Below are positions 43,340 to 51,854 of a stretch of 64,000 nt of DNA, piece by piece. The notes beneath the pieces were generated by a model. That model saw nothing but the letters and a program-made list of their open reading frames with translations, ran no database searches and was not told the DNA's origin. Origin of the DNA: JBBSDP01 sp038240605 (GTDB taxonomy: Bacteria; Planctomycetota; Phycisphaerae; Tepidisphaerales; Tepidisphaeraceae); the NCBI GenBank assembly GCA_038240605.1, contig JBBSDP010000001.1:124001-188000 (forward strand), written 5' to 3'. Each line of letters begins with the position of its first letter. Within the stretch, counting starts at the first letter, position 1. Made by a program: the position numbers and the translations under genes.

Positions 43340-44434
43340 ATGACGGCCGAAGCGGCGACGGTGTCGGTGAATGTCGAGGGGAAACGCTACGACATCGTGA
43401 TCCGCCCGGGGCTGCTCGCGGAGGTGGGGGCGATCGTCGCGAAGCTGAGCGGTTCATGCCGGGCGGCGGTCGTCACGGACTCGCAGGTCGGACCGATCTA
43501 CGCCGAGCGCGTCGCGCAGTCACTTCGCGGGGCGGGATTGGATGCTGTCGTCGCGACGCTTCCCGTCGGCGAAGGGCATAAAACCCTCGCGGATCTGGTG
43601 CCGGTTTATGACGTACTGCTCGGGCACCGCATGGAGCGCACGACGCCGGTGCTGGCCCTGGGCGGCGGCGTGGTCGGAGATATGAGCGGGTTCGTCGCGG
43701 CCACGGCGTTGCGCGGCGTGCCGTTCGTGCAGGTGCCGACGACGCTGCTGGCGATGGTCGATGCCAGCGTGGGTGGAAAGACGGGCATCAACCATACGGC
43801 GGGGAAGAACCTGATCGGCGCATTCCACCAGCCGGTCGCGGTGCTGATCGACCCTGAAACATTGAAAAGCCTGCCTCCCCGCGAACTCCGCGGCGGCCTC
43901 GCTGAGTGCATCAAGCACGACATCATCCGCGACGCCGGCGGATTCGCCGAGCTGGAGCAGCACGTTGGCCGCGCGCTGTCGCTCGACGTCCATTACCTCT
44001 CGCAACTCGTAGCGCATAACGTGGCGATCAAGGCGCGCGTCGTCGAAGCCGATCCGTTTGAGCGGGGCGAACGCGCTCACCTCAACTTCGGCCACACGTT
44101 CGGCCACGCCATCGAGACGACCTCCAACTATGCCTACTCACACGGCGAGTGCGTGGCCCTGGGGATGGTCGCCGCGACCAGGCTGGCCGTTGACCTGGGT
44201 TTGATCGACGAAGCATCCTGCCGGCGCGTGGTGCGATTGATCGAAAGCGCCGGCCTGCCGGTGAGCGGATTGAAGTTGCCGGGCGACGCGGTCATCAATG
44301 CGATGTCGTTCGACAAGAAGGTGAAAGGCGGGCGCATCCGCTTCATCCTGCCGGATCGGATCGGGCATGTGGTGATCCGCGACGACGTACCGACACCCGC
44401 GGTGTCGCGCGCGATCGAGTCGCTACGGGGGTGA
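43340..44434 (+). CDS. aroB: 3-dehydroquinate synthase
   Basis: A 364-residue enzyme of the shikimate pathway that cyclises DAHP. NAD-binding loop is ALGGGVVGDMSGFVAA, with FVQVPTTLLAMVDASVGGKT carrying active-site lysine and HTAGKNLIGAFHQP. Metal ligands include Glu in GGLAECIKHD and His in NFGHTFGHAIE and YSHGECVALGM. The ATG at 43340 is preferred to 43331 because the latter overlaps the TACAAT box. The stop overlaps dprA by 4 nt. Confidence 0.95.
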   Translation: MTAEAATVSVNVEGKRYDIVIRPGLLAEVGAIVAKLSGSCRAAVVTDSQVGPIYAERVAQSLRGAGLDAVVATLPVGEGHKTLADLVPVYDVLLGHRMERTTPVLALGGGVVGDMSGFVAATALRGVPFVQVPTTLLAMVDASVGGKTGINHTAGKNLIGAFHQPVAVLIDPETLKSLPPRELRGGLAECIKHDIIRDAGGFAELEQHVGRALSLDVHYLSQLVAHNVAIKARVVEADPFERGERAHLNFGHTFGHAIETTSNYAYSHGECVALGMVAATRLAVDLGLIDEASCRRVVRLIESAGLPVSGLKLPGDAVINAMSFDKKVKGGRIRFILPDRIGHVVIRDDVPTPAVSRAIESLRG

Positions 44435-45600
44435 ATGTGGCACTGCGGCACTGGCTTCAACTCGCGCTCACCGAAGGGATCGGCCCGATCCTCGGCCAGC
44501 GCATCATCGCAGCCGCCGGCGGAGCCGAGGCCGCGTGCGGCGCGGACGTTGACCTGCTGAACAACGTGGAAGGAATCGGGCTCACCAAGTCGCGCAAGAT
44601 CGTCGCCGCCCTGCGGGAAGCGGCCGGCGAGGTGGACGCGGAACTGGAGCGCGCCGTTGCCGCGGGCGCATCGATCGTCTGCCCGGATGACCCACGATAC
44701 CCCCTGCTTCTGCGCGACATCCCCGATCCGCCAAACGTGCTCTTCGTCCGCGGAACGCTGGAGGACCGAGACCTCAACGCCGTTGCGGTCGTCGGCAGCC
44801 GTCGGTGCAGTTACTACGGGCGCGAGCAGGCGGAGCGGTTCGGGGCGCTCCTCGGCGGCGTGGGAATCACAGTGATCAGCGGCGGCGCCCGCGGCGTCGA
44901 TTCCGCCGCTCACCGCGGCGCGATGGCTCACCCGCATGGCAGGACGATCGCTGTCCTCGGCTGCGGCGTGGACGTGGTCTATCCGCCAGAGAACGCATCG
45001 CTCTTCTCTCAGATCGCCGAGCGCGGCGCACTGGTGAGCGAGTTTCCCCTCGGCACGCCGCCCAACAAGGAAAACTTTCCGCGAAGAAATCGGATTGTCA
45101 GCGGCATGTCGCGCGGCGTGTTGATCGTCGAGGCCGACGAGCGCAGCGGCGCCCTGATCACCGCCCGCCAGGCCTGCGACGATCACGGCCGCCCCGTCTT
45201 CGCGATCCCCGGTCGCGTGGACAATCCGCTGTCCGCCGGGCCGCATGCGTTGATCCGCGATGGGGCCGTGCTGGTGACGAAGCTCGATGAGATTCTCGAG
45301 GCGTTGCACCCGCTGCCGGTTGGGGCGACGGAGCCGTCACTGTTCGGAGGGGCGGAAGCGACTCCGAGGAATGATGAATCGCTAAAGGAATCGAACAAAC
45401 TGTCGTCCCCTGATCTTGGCGACTTGAGCGATGTGCAGCAGTCCATTCTCAGGGAGATCGGCACCGATCATGCCGCCGTCGATTTGATCATCGAACGAAC
45501 CGCCCTCCCCGCCCCGGTCGTGCTTCAGGAACTGACGTTTCTCACGCTGAGGGGGCGCGTGAAGCGAATTGATGGACAGACGTTCGCGCTAACGCGGTGA
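44431..45600 (+). CDS. dprA: DNA processing protein DprA (Smf)
   Basis: A 389-residue protein. N-terminal SAM/HhH-like part (about 1-70), then the Rossmann core VAVVGSRRCSYYGREQAERF, VISGGARGVDSAAHRGAM, VLGCGVDVVYPPEN and SEFPLGTPPNKENFPRRNRI. A winged-helix C-terminus ends RVKRIDGQTFAL. DprA loads RecA on incoming single-stranded DNA in transformation. Translation is coupled to aroB through a GTGA overlap. Confidence 0.94.
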   Translation: MNVALRHWLQLALTEGIGPILGQRIIAAAGGAEAACGADVDLLNNVEGIGLTKSRKIVAALREAAGEVDAELERAVAAGASIVCPDDPRYPLLLRDIPDPPNVLFVRGTLEDRDLNAVAVVGSRRCSYYGREQAERFGALLGGVGITVISGGARGVDSAAHRGAMAHPHGRTIAVLGCGVDVVYPPENASLFSQIAERGALVSEFPLGTPPNKENFPRRNRIVSGMSRGVLIVEADERSGALITARQACDDHGRPVFAIPGRVDNPLSAGPHALIRDGAVLVTKLDEILEALHPLPVGATEPSLFGGAEATPRNDESLKESNKLSSPDLGDLSDVQQSILREIGTDHAAVDLIIERTALPAPVVLQELTFLTLRGRVKRIDGQTFALTR

Positions 45601-45696
45601 GTTGAATCCTACATGGCGCGGTGAGAACAGGGTAAATTTGATTCCCAATCCCTTAGCTTTGCACCGCGCTGAAGGAGAGGATTGCGACTCAACCAA

Positions 45697-45936
45697 TTAT
45701 GCGGCCGATGCTTCCCCGATTTGCCCGATCCGTTCGATCAGTCTCAGCGCTACGACATCGTAGTTACCGATCCGATTGGTGTTTGGCTCGAGCGGAAAGA
45801 CGACGAGCAAGGTGTTCTGGCGGACCCACGCCGTATTGGGATAGGGTAGATCGATCGTCTTCCCGCTCGATAGATGAAGACGGAGTGGAACGTACGGATC
45901 TCGTTCCAATTCTTGCAAGACGTCTTCGCTTGTCAT
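45697..45936 (-). CDS. small conserved protein, paralogue of 39057-39266
   Basis: A 79-residue protein: MTSEDVLQELERDPYVPLRL, then HLSSGKTIDLPYPNTAW. It shares the RxPFVPFRIxLSxG layout with the gene after rpoD. The start at 45936 is taken because a TATAAT box lies 6 nt upstream. No function known. Confidence 0.65.
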   Translation of the reverse strand: MTSEDVLQELERDPYVPLRLHLSSGKTIDLPYPNTAWVRQNTLLVVFPLEPNTNRIGNYDVVALRLIERIGQIGEASAA

Positions 45937-45942
45937 GCAATT

Positions 45943-45948
45943 ATTATA
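45943..45948 (-). promoter_or_regulatory. -10 box TATAAT, leaderless small gene
   Basis: Perfect TATAAT on the minus strand, 6 nt before the ATG at 45936, placing the transcript start at the start codon. Confidence 0.5.
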
Positions 45949-45983
45949 TCTAATGATGGACCGGCGATCTAACGCTAAAACCA

Positions 45984-46457
45984 ATGCACATTCGCGTTGA
46001 CATGGTCGCCTGCTTCATCGTCCGCCCCGATGCATCGGGCGCGTTGACGGAGTTGCTCCAGCTTCGCCGGGCGCCGGGCAAATATCTCGGCGGCGCCTGG
46101 TCGACCGTTCGCGGAAAGATGGAAGCGGGCGAGACCGCATGGCAAGCGGCGCTGCGCGAGCTTCGGGAGGAGACGGGCATCAGCCCCATTGAGTTTTACC
46201 AGGTCGATACCGTCGACATCTTTTACCTTCACGGCGACGACACGCTCTGGCATTGTCCCGGCTTCTGCGCGATCGTGCCGCGCGACGTGGGCGTCACGCT
46301 GAACGACGAGCACGATGCGCTTCGCTGGGTGTCGCGATCGCGGATCGAGCAGGATTTTCTCTGGCCGGGGGAGCGGGCGCAGCTCGCGGAGGTGTGCCGG
46401 GAAATTTTGGACAACGGGCCGGCCAAGCCGTATCTTCGCATCGACCTCGCGCGTTGA
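45984..46457 (+). CDS. Nudix hydrolase
   Basis: A 157-residue protein with the Nudix box GKMEAGETAWQAALRELREE followed by TGI (about residues 47-69; GX5EX7REUXEEXGU pattern complete). It hydrolyses nucleoside diphosphate-linked compounds; the substrate is unknown. It is followed 6 nt later by a Ppx/GppA gene, so both may handle nucleotides or polyphosphate. Confidence 0.9.
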   Translation: MHIRVDMVACFIVRPDASGALTELLQLRRAPGKYLGGAWSTVRGKMEAGETAWQAALRELREETGISPIEFYQVDTVDIFYLHGDDTLWHCPGFCAIVPRDVGVTLNDEHDALRWVSRSRIEQDFLWPGERAQLAEVCREILDNGPAKPYLRIDLAR

Positions 46458-46463
46458 GGAACC

Positions 46464-48071
46464 TTGCCCATGGCCAAAGCCGCCGCCGCGACGAACAAGC
46501 CCAAATCCCTCCCTGCCGCCGGCGGCGGCGACCGACCTGAATTGCGGATCGCGGCGATCGACGTCGGCTCCAACAGCCTGCACATGGTGATCGCCCAGGC
46601 CGATCCGGACGGCGGCGTGACGACGCTCTGGCGGATGAAGGAAATGGTCGGCCTGGGGCGCATGAGCTTCCCCTCGCGAAGGCTCTCGCGCGAGTCGATG
46701 GATCGCGCCGTCTCGGCGCTGGGCCGCTTCCAGCAGGTGGCGCGCATCCGCGGCTGTGAGAAGATCCTCGCCGTCGCCACCAGTGCCGTTCGCGAAGCCG
46801 TGAACGGCGGCGATTTCCTGGTCCGGGTGCGGCGCGAGCTGGGGTTGACGGTGCGCGTCGTCAGTGCCCGCGACGAAGCCCGGCTGATCTACCTGGGCGT
46901 TCGGCACGCCCTCGATCTGGGGGATGAGCCCCATTTCATCATGGACGTCGGTGGCGGCAGCGTCGAATTCATCGTCGCCGACGCCGTCAAGCCGCAGTTG
47001 CTGGAAAGCCGCAAGCTGGGCGCGGCGCGGATAACCGCGCGCTACGTCACGACCGACCCGATCGGCCCGTCCGACATCAAGGGTCTGCTCAACTGCTACG
47101 ACCGCGAGCTGAGCCCGCTGACGGCAAGCATCCTGGCGCAGAAACCGGTCGCGGCCATCGGGACGAGCGGCACGCTGGAAAACATCGCGGCCATGTGTGC
47201 CGGGCATTGGGACCGTGACTCCAGGCGAGATGCGATGTTGATCGAGCGCGAGCCCTTGTCGCGGCTCGTCGCGGCCCTGCTGGAAAGCCGTTCTAAGGAC
47301 CGCGCTTCGATCCCCGGCCTCGACGATCAGCGCAAGGACCAGATCGTCGCGGGCGCGTTGCTCGTCAACGAGGTGTTCCGGCGTCTGGACCTTGGGGAGA
47401 TGCGCGTCTGCAAATCGGCGCTTCGCGAGGGGATGCTGGTGGAATACCTCGCGCGGCACCTGCCGGACCTGTCGATCCGCCGGGAGGTCCCCGACCCGCG
47501 ACGCCGGAGCGTATTGGACCTGGCCCGCCGCTGCGCCTGGCACCAGACCCACAGCGAACAGGTGGCGCGCGTCTGCATGGAATTGTTCGACCAGACCAAG
47601 CCGGTTCACAAGCTTGGGACGGCGGATCGCGAATTGATCGAGTACGCGACGCTGCTGCACGACATCGGCTGGCACATCGGCCGCGACCGCCACCACAAGC
47701 ACAGCATGTACCTGATCCTCAACGGCGGATTGATCGGCTTCACGCATCAGGAAGTGCGCGTGATCGCCAACATCGCCCGCTACCACCGCAAAGCCAGGCC
47801 CAAGTTGAACCACCGCGCCTTCGCCAGGCTCTCTGCCAGCGCACGCCGCACCGTGGAGATCGGCGCGGGGTTGCTGCGCGTGGCGGACGGGCTGGATCGC
47901 AGCCACAGCTCCGTCGTCTCGTCCGTCAAATGCAAGCTCCGCAAGAAACGGCTGGAAATCTCCGTCAAATCAAAAGGGGACGCCGAACTGGAAATCTGGG
48001 GCGCCCGCAAGAAATTCACCCTCCTCGCCGAGGCGCTCGAGCGCACGGTCCGAATCTCCCAAAGCCGCTGA
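46464..48071 (+). CDS. Ppx/GppA phosphatase with C-terminal HD domain
   Basis: A 535-residue protein. The ASKHA-fold half starts after a 27-residue basic tail: AAIDVGSNSLHMVIAQAD, FIMDVGGGSVEFIVADA, AAIGTSGTLENIAAM. The C-terminal part has YATLLHDIGWHIGRDRHHKH (HD-type). It would cleave polyphosphate or pppGpp. Directly follows the Nudix gene, probably one operon. Confidence 0.9.
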   Translation: MPMAKAAAATNKPKSLPAAGGGDRPELRIAAIDVGSNSLHMVIAQADPDGGVTTLWRMKEMVGLGRMSFPSRRLSRESMDRAVSALGRFQQVARIRGCEKILAVATSAVREAVNGGDFLVRVRRELGLTVRVVSARDEARLIYLGVRHALDLGDEPHFIMDVGGGSVEFIVADAVKPQLLESRKLGAARITARYVTTDPIGPSDIKGLLNCYDRELSPLTASILAQKPVAAIGTSGTLENIAAMCAGHWDRDSRRDAMLIEREPLSRLVAALLESRSKDRASIPGLDDQRKDQIVAGALLVNEVFRRLDLGEMRVCKSALREGMLVEYLARHLPDLSIRREVPDPRRRSVLDLARRCAWHQTHSEQVARVCMELFDQTKPVHKLGTADRELIEYATLLHDIGWHIGRDRHHKHSMYLILNGGLIGFTHQEVRVIANIARYHRKARPKLNHRAFARLSASARRTVEIGAGLLRVADGLDRSHSSVVSSVKCKLRKKRLEISVKSKGDAELEIWGARKKFTLLAEALERTVRISQSR

Positions 48072-48118
48072 TTCACTGCGGACTCCCAGAACGCAGAGAA
48101 GTTAAAGAAAGATGCATT

Positions 48119-48892
48119 TCAGACCAGACGGATCGGCACGCCGTGCTGCGAGAGGAATTGCTTGACCTGTTCGATCGTGTAGGTGCCGAAGTGGAAGATG
48201 CTCGCGGCCAGGGCGGCGTCGGCGTGGCCGGTGGTGAGGACCTGGAGCATGTGGTCGGGCGAACCCGCGCCGCCGCTGGCGACGACCGGGATCTTCACCG
48301 CATCGCTGACGGCGGCGGTCATCTCCAGGTCGTAGCCGGCAGTGGTACCGTCAGCGTTCATGACGTTCAGGACGATCTCGCCCGCCCCCATCCCTTCAGC
48401 CTGTTTCACCCAGTCCATCACGCGGATGCCGGTCGGCACGCGCCCGCCGCCCACGAAGACTTCCCACACTTCGGTTCCGTCATCACGCGTCACCCGGTTG
48501 GCGTCCAACCCCAATACCGTCGCACAACGACCAAACTTCCGCGCCACCTCGGCCAGCAGGTCTGGATTTTTGACGGCGGCGGAGTTCAAGCTGACCTTTT
48601 CGGCACCAGCCTGAATCAGGCGCGTGGCGTCGTCGAGCGTGCGGATGCCGCCGCCCACCGTCAACGGCATGAAGATGTTCTCCATGACCCGGGCCACGAG
48701 GTCCGCCATGATGTCGCGCCCCTCGTGCGTCGCGGTGATGTCGTAAAAGACCAGCTCGTCGGCGCCTTCCGCCTGGTAACGGCGGGCCTGCTCGACGGGA
48801 TCGCCGGCATCGACGTGATCGAAGAACTTCACGCCTTTCACCACCCGCCCGCGATCGACGTCGAGGCAGGGAATGATGCGCTTGGTGAGCAT
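48119..48892 (-). CDS. hisF: imidazole glycerol phosphate synthase, cyclase subunit
   Basis: A 257-residue TIM barrel: KRIIPCLDVDRGRVVKGVKF at the start with catalytic Asp in CLDVD, then AEDELVFYDI-type strand VFYDITATHEGR, PLTVGGGIRTLDDATRLIQ, KVSLNSAAVKNPDL, LNVMNADGTTAGYD and VVASGGAGSPDHM. Works with HisH in histidine biosynthesis; HisH is not adjacent. It lies 42 nt downstream of tRNA-His on the same strand. Confidence 0.95.
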   Translation of the reverse strand: MLTKRIIPCLDVDRGRVVKGVKFFDHVDAGDPVEQARRYQAEGADELVFYDITATHEGRDIMADLVARVMENIFMPLTVGGGIRTLDDATRLIQAGAEKVSLNSAAVKNPDLLAEVARKFGRCATVLGLDANRVTRDDGTEVWEVFVGGGRVPTGIRVMDWVKQAEGMGAGEIVLNVMNADGTTAGYDLEMTAAVSDAVKIPVVASGGAGSPDHMLQVLTTGHADAALAASIFHFGTYTIEQVKQFLSQHGVPIRLV

Positions 48893-48934
48893 GGGTTAAG
48901 GAAATGTCGCCTGGGGATGAATGAAACGAACGAG

Positions 48935-49008
48935 GGTGACTGACGGGGCTCGAACCCGCGACTTCCAGGACCACAACCTGGCGCTCTACCAACTGAGCTA
49001 CAGCCACC
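48935..49008 (-). tRNA. tRNA-His (anticodon GTG)
   Basis: Cloverleaf on the minus strand. Acceptor stem GTGGCTG / CAGTCAC; an extra G at 49008 opposite C73 at 48935 matches the G-1:C73 pair that marks histidine tRNAs. D-arm GCTCAGTTGGTAGAGC, anticodon stem CCAGG/CCTGG with loop TTGTGGT (anticodon GTG), and T-arm GCGGGTTCGAGCCCCGT (one mismatch). CCA is not encoded. Confidence 0.95.
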
Positions 49009-49023
49009 GTAAGGCAGGCTCAT

Positions 49024-49051
49024 TTTTTATCCGTTTGGCAGTCGCTGTCAA
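49024..49051 (-). promoter_or_regulatory. promoter of tRNA-His
   Basis: TTGACA at 49051-49046, 16-nt spacer, TAAAAA at 49029-49024; the start would be about 9 nt before the tRNA. It may also feed hisF. A separate TATAAT lies at 49068-49063. Confidence 0.5.
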
Positions 49052-49212
49052 CGACTCGCGGCATTATAGGACACGCGCGCTGCAACCTGTCGCGTTGTCA
49101 ACTCCCGCTTGACAGCGTTCGGCGCGAGACGTAGGGTTTTCGTGTCCGCAACCGTTCCAACCCGTTTCGCTCGCGCCACTTGAGACCAGATGTGGTTCGG
49201 CCGATAACCCGC

Positions 49213-50493
49213 ATGGGCATGTCGCAGACTGAACGAAATTTCACGCCGCCGTCCAACCTCGACACCGAGGTGGGGAAGGTGGTTCTCGATACCGGCCTGG
49301 CCACGCAAACGGAGATCGAGTTCTGCCGGGAGCAGCAGAAGCAGTCCTCCGATCCGAACCAGCGCAGCCTCGCTGACCTGCTGATCGAGAACTGCTTCAT
49401 CACCGCCAACCAGGCCAAGCGGATCAAGGGGCAGCTCGAGGAACGGCGTTCCTCGCAGATTCCCGGCTACCAGCTGATCAGCATCATCGGCAAGGGAGCG
49501 ATGGCCAAGGTCTTCAAGGGCCGCCAGCTTTCGCTCGACCGCATCGTCGCCATCAAGGTGATGCAGAAACGGCTCAGCGAGAACCGGGAATTCGTCGAGC
49601 GGTTCTACAAGGAGGGCCGCGCCGCCGCCCGCCTCTCCCACAACAACATCGTGCAGGCGATCGACGTCGGCTCCTCGCCCGAAGGCTTCCACTACTTCGT
49701 GATGGAGTACGTCGAGGGCAAGACGCTCTACGACCTGATGCAGCCGCCGCCCGTCGGGGATAACAAGAAGTTCACCGAGGCCGAGTCGCTGGACGTCACC
49801 ATCCAGGTCTGCGAGGCGCTGGTCCATTCCCACCAGCGCGGGCTGATCCACCGCGACGTGAAGCCCAAGAACATTATCCTGACCCCGGAGGGCGTCGCCA
49901 AGCTGACCGACCTCGGCCTAGCGCGCGATCAGGACGACGTCGTCGCCGCCAAGTCTGAAGCCGGCAAGGCGTACGGGACGCCGTACTACATCAGCCCCGA
50001 GCAGGTACGCGGAGACGTGAACATCGACTACCGCGCCGACATCTACTCGCTCGGCGCGACGATGTATCACCTGCTGACCGGCCGTCCCCCCTTCGAGGCG
50101 ACGACGCCCACCGCGGTGATGCACAAGCATCTCAAGGACCCGCTCACCCCGCCCGACCACGTGAACACTGCCCTCAGCGCCGGCGTCGGCGAGATCATCG
50201 AATCCGCGATGGCCAAGAAGCGCGAGGACCGCTACGCAAATACCGGCGACATGCTCGAGGACCTGAAGGCGGTGCGCGACGGGCTCCAGCCGACGCACGC
50301 CCGCAGAGTCATGGACCTGGACGCGCTGGCGAACATTCAGACCGGCAAGACGGTCGATATCGCGCCGCCCCAGATGGTTCGGCCCGCCCACCCGATGTCG
50401 CAGCCGCTGGTCGTGATCCTGGTCGTCGCGGTGGGCGTCTCGCTCCTGCTGAACCTGATCCTGCTGATCGCGATGCTCGTCGGCGGCAAGTAA
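49213..50493 (+). CDS. Ser/Thr protein kinase with MshEN-like N-terminus
   Basis: From the ATG at 49213, 426 residues. Residues about 15-85 (VGKVVLDTGLATQTEIEFCRE ... LADLLIENCFITANQAKRIKG) resemble the MshEN/PilB N-terminal module. The kinase domain follows: IGKGAMAKVFKG, VAIKVM (Lys), HRDVKPKN catalytic loop, DLGLA (DFG position), GTPYYISPEQ. A single C-terminal membrane helix (VVILVVAVGVSLLLNLILLIAML) ends with only 6 residues after it. Signalling kinase; target unknown. Confidence 0.9.
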   Translation: MGMSQTERNFTPPSNLDTEVGKVVLDTGLATQTEIEFCREQQKQSSDPNQRSLADLLIENCFITANQAKRIKGQLEERRSSQIPGYQLISIIGKGAMAKVFKGRQLSLDRIVAIKVMQKRLSENREFVERFYKEGRAAARLSHNNIVQAIDVGSSPEGFHYFVMEYVEGKTLYDLMQPPPVGDNKKFTEAESLDVTIQVCEALVHSHQRGLIHRDVKPKNIILTPEGVAKLTDLGLARDQDDVVAAKSEAGKAYGTPYYISPEQVRGDVNIDYRADIYSLGATMYHLLTGRPPFEATTPTAVMHKHLKDPLTPPDHVNTALSAGVGEIIESAMAKKREDRYANTGDMLEDLKAVRDGLQPTHARRVMDLDALANIQTGKTVDIAPPQMVRPAHPMSQPLVVILVVAVGVSLLLNLILLIAMLVGGK

Positions 50494-50502
50494 GCCCGGC
50501 TC

Positions 50503-51165
50503 TCATTTCCCGCCGGAAGATTTGATTCTTTTTTTGCCGGTGTTCCGCCGCCACAGGTACCATGTGGCCGCGGTGCGATAAGGGCGCCAAGGTTCAGCCA
50601 GAGCGGTAACTTCGGCGGGGGTTGGCCGTTTCGGCAAGTCGTACACCTCCCGGACCGCTTCGCGCAATCCCAGGTCGTCCACCGGCAATACGTCCGGGCG
50701 GTTTAGGACGAACATCAGGAACATTTCCGCCGTCCATCGCCCGATCCCCTTGACCCGTGTCAGCGACTCGATGATTTCCTGATCACGCATCGACGCCAAC
50801 CCACGCGTTCGAATCCGGCCATCGATGAAATGCGCTGCCAAGTCCGAGAGGTAGGCAGTTTTCTGACGGGATAATCCGCAACGACCACGGGCCGCCTCCT
50901 CTTTCAGGAGGACGGCAACACGTGCCGGCGTTGGCTGCTGTCGTGGAAACTCCGCCCTGAACCGGCCGAAGAGCACCGCCGCAACGCGTGTCGAAAGCTG
51001 CTGGTTGAAAATGGCTTTGCAGAGGACGACAAAATAGTCGCGGCGCGGCGCCAGCGCGCAGGGACCCACCCGCTTGATGAGGGCGGCGAGCTTCGGGTCA
51101 GCGCGCCCGAGATGACGCCGGGCGGCGTTCCAGTTTGTCGCACGTTTTGGCTGTTTGCGGGGCAT
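50503..51165 (-). CDS. HhH-GPD DNA glycosylase (AlkA/3-methyladenine type)
   Basis: A 220-residue glycosylase: LCKAIFNQQLSTRVAAVLFGRF early, the helix-hairpin-helix LTRVKGIGRWTAEMFLMF with catalytic Asp in VLPVDDLGL, and WRPYRTAATWYLWR at the end. It removes alkylated purines. Length is typical of the short bacterial AlkA-like class. Convergent with the kinase gene, 9 nt apart. Confidence 0.9.
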   Translation of the reverse strand: MPRKQPKRATNWNAARRHLGRADPKLAALIKRVGPCALAPRRDYFVVLCKAIFNQQLSTRVAAVLFGRFRAEFPRQQPTPARVAVLLKEEAARGRCGLSRQKTAYLSDLAAHFIDGRIRTRGLASMRDQEIIESLTRVKGIGRWTAEMFLMFVLNRPDVLPVDDLGLREAVREVYDLPKRPTPAEVTALAEPWRPYRTAATWYLWRRNTGKKRIKSSGGK

Positions 51166-51248
51166 GTGGAGAACCCGGGGCGCTAAGGTTGGCGCGAGCG
51201 GGTGAAAACCCCTACAATCTTATACGATTCAGTAAACAGGAGCCGCCG

Positions 51249-51725
51249 ATGAGAATCCCGTTGAAGTTGAACTCGATCGATCAAGAGCACCTCCAGGAGT
51301 TATATAATGCTGCTGGGGTGGCGCGCGACGAGCTCCCCTACACGCCCGCGTTCGATGAACTCTGCCAGGGGTTCCAGGATCGGACGTTCAAGAATGCCGA
51401 GCCCGAACAGCTCTTCGGGGCGATTCTGAAGTATGTCCGCAGCAGCGGCAACGCCGCCACCGAGCTGCCCGCCAGCACTCTGACCGATGACCACATCAAA
51501 CAGGTCAAGGCGGTCCTCTCGCGACACCTGGTGGGCGGCAAGATCCTCCCGTACGGCGACGAGTTCAACACCGCCCGCGGCGAATTCAATAAGGTCGCGA
51601 AGCTGGATCTCTCGGAACAGGATTTCTGGCGGGCGGTGCTCCGTTCCCAGGGCGCCAAACGCCGGCCGCCCAAGCGCGAGAAGGTTGCCGCTCCCGCCGC
51701 CAGCGACGATGACGACGCGGAATAA
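51249..51725 (+). CDS. conserved small protein of unknown function
   Basis: 158 residues from the ATG at 51249 (AGGAG just upstream). Helical throughout with FDELCQGFQDRTFKNAEPEQ and ILKYVRSSGNAATELP, and a basic, Ala- and Asp-rich C-terminal tail. I do not recognise it. It lies on the opposite strand to the glycosylase, 83 nt away. Confidence 0.6.
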   Translation: MRIPLKLNSIDQEHLQELYNAAGVARDELPYTPAFDELCQGFQDRTFKNAEPEQLFGAILKYVRSSGNAATELPASTLTDDHIKQVKAVLSRHLVGGKILPYGDEFNTARGEFNKVAKLDLSEQDFWRAVLRSQGAKRRPPKREKVAAPAASDDDDAE

Positions 51726-51854
51726 CCACATATAGATCGAGATACATTGCGATCGATCCCGCAGTGCGCTAATATCGCGCCCTGGCGTCCGAGCCCTGCC
51801 GTTCCGCCGGCTGGGCCATCGGTGCAGCCTCCAGCGGAAGGATGTAACGCGATC

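Noticed and set aside
45975..47906. 643-codon frame on the minus strand across Nudix and Ppx/GppA
   Set aside because: It is the antisense shadow of two genes with clear family motifs on the plus strand and shows no motif of its own.
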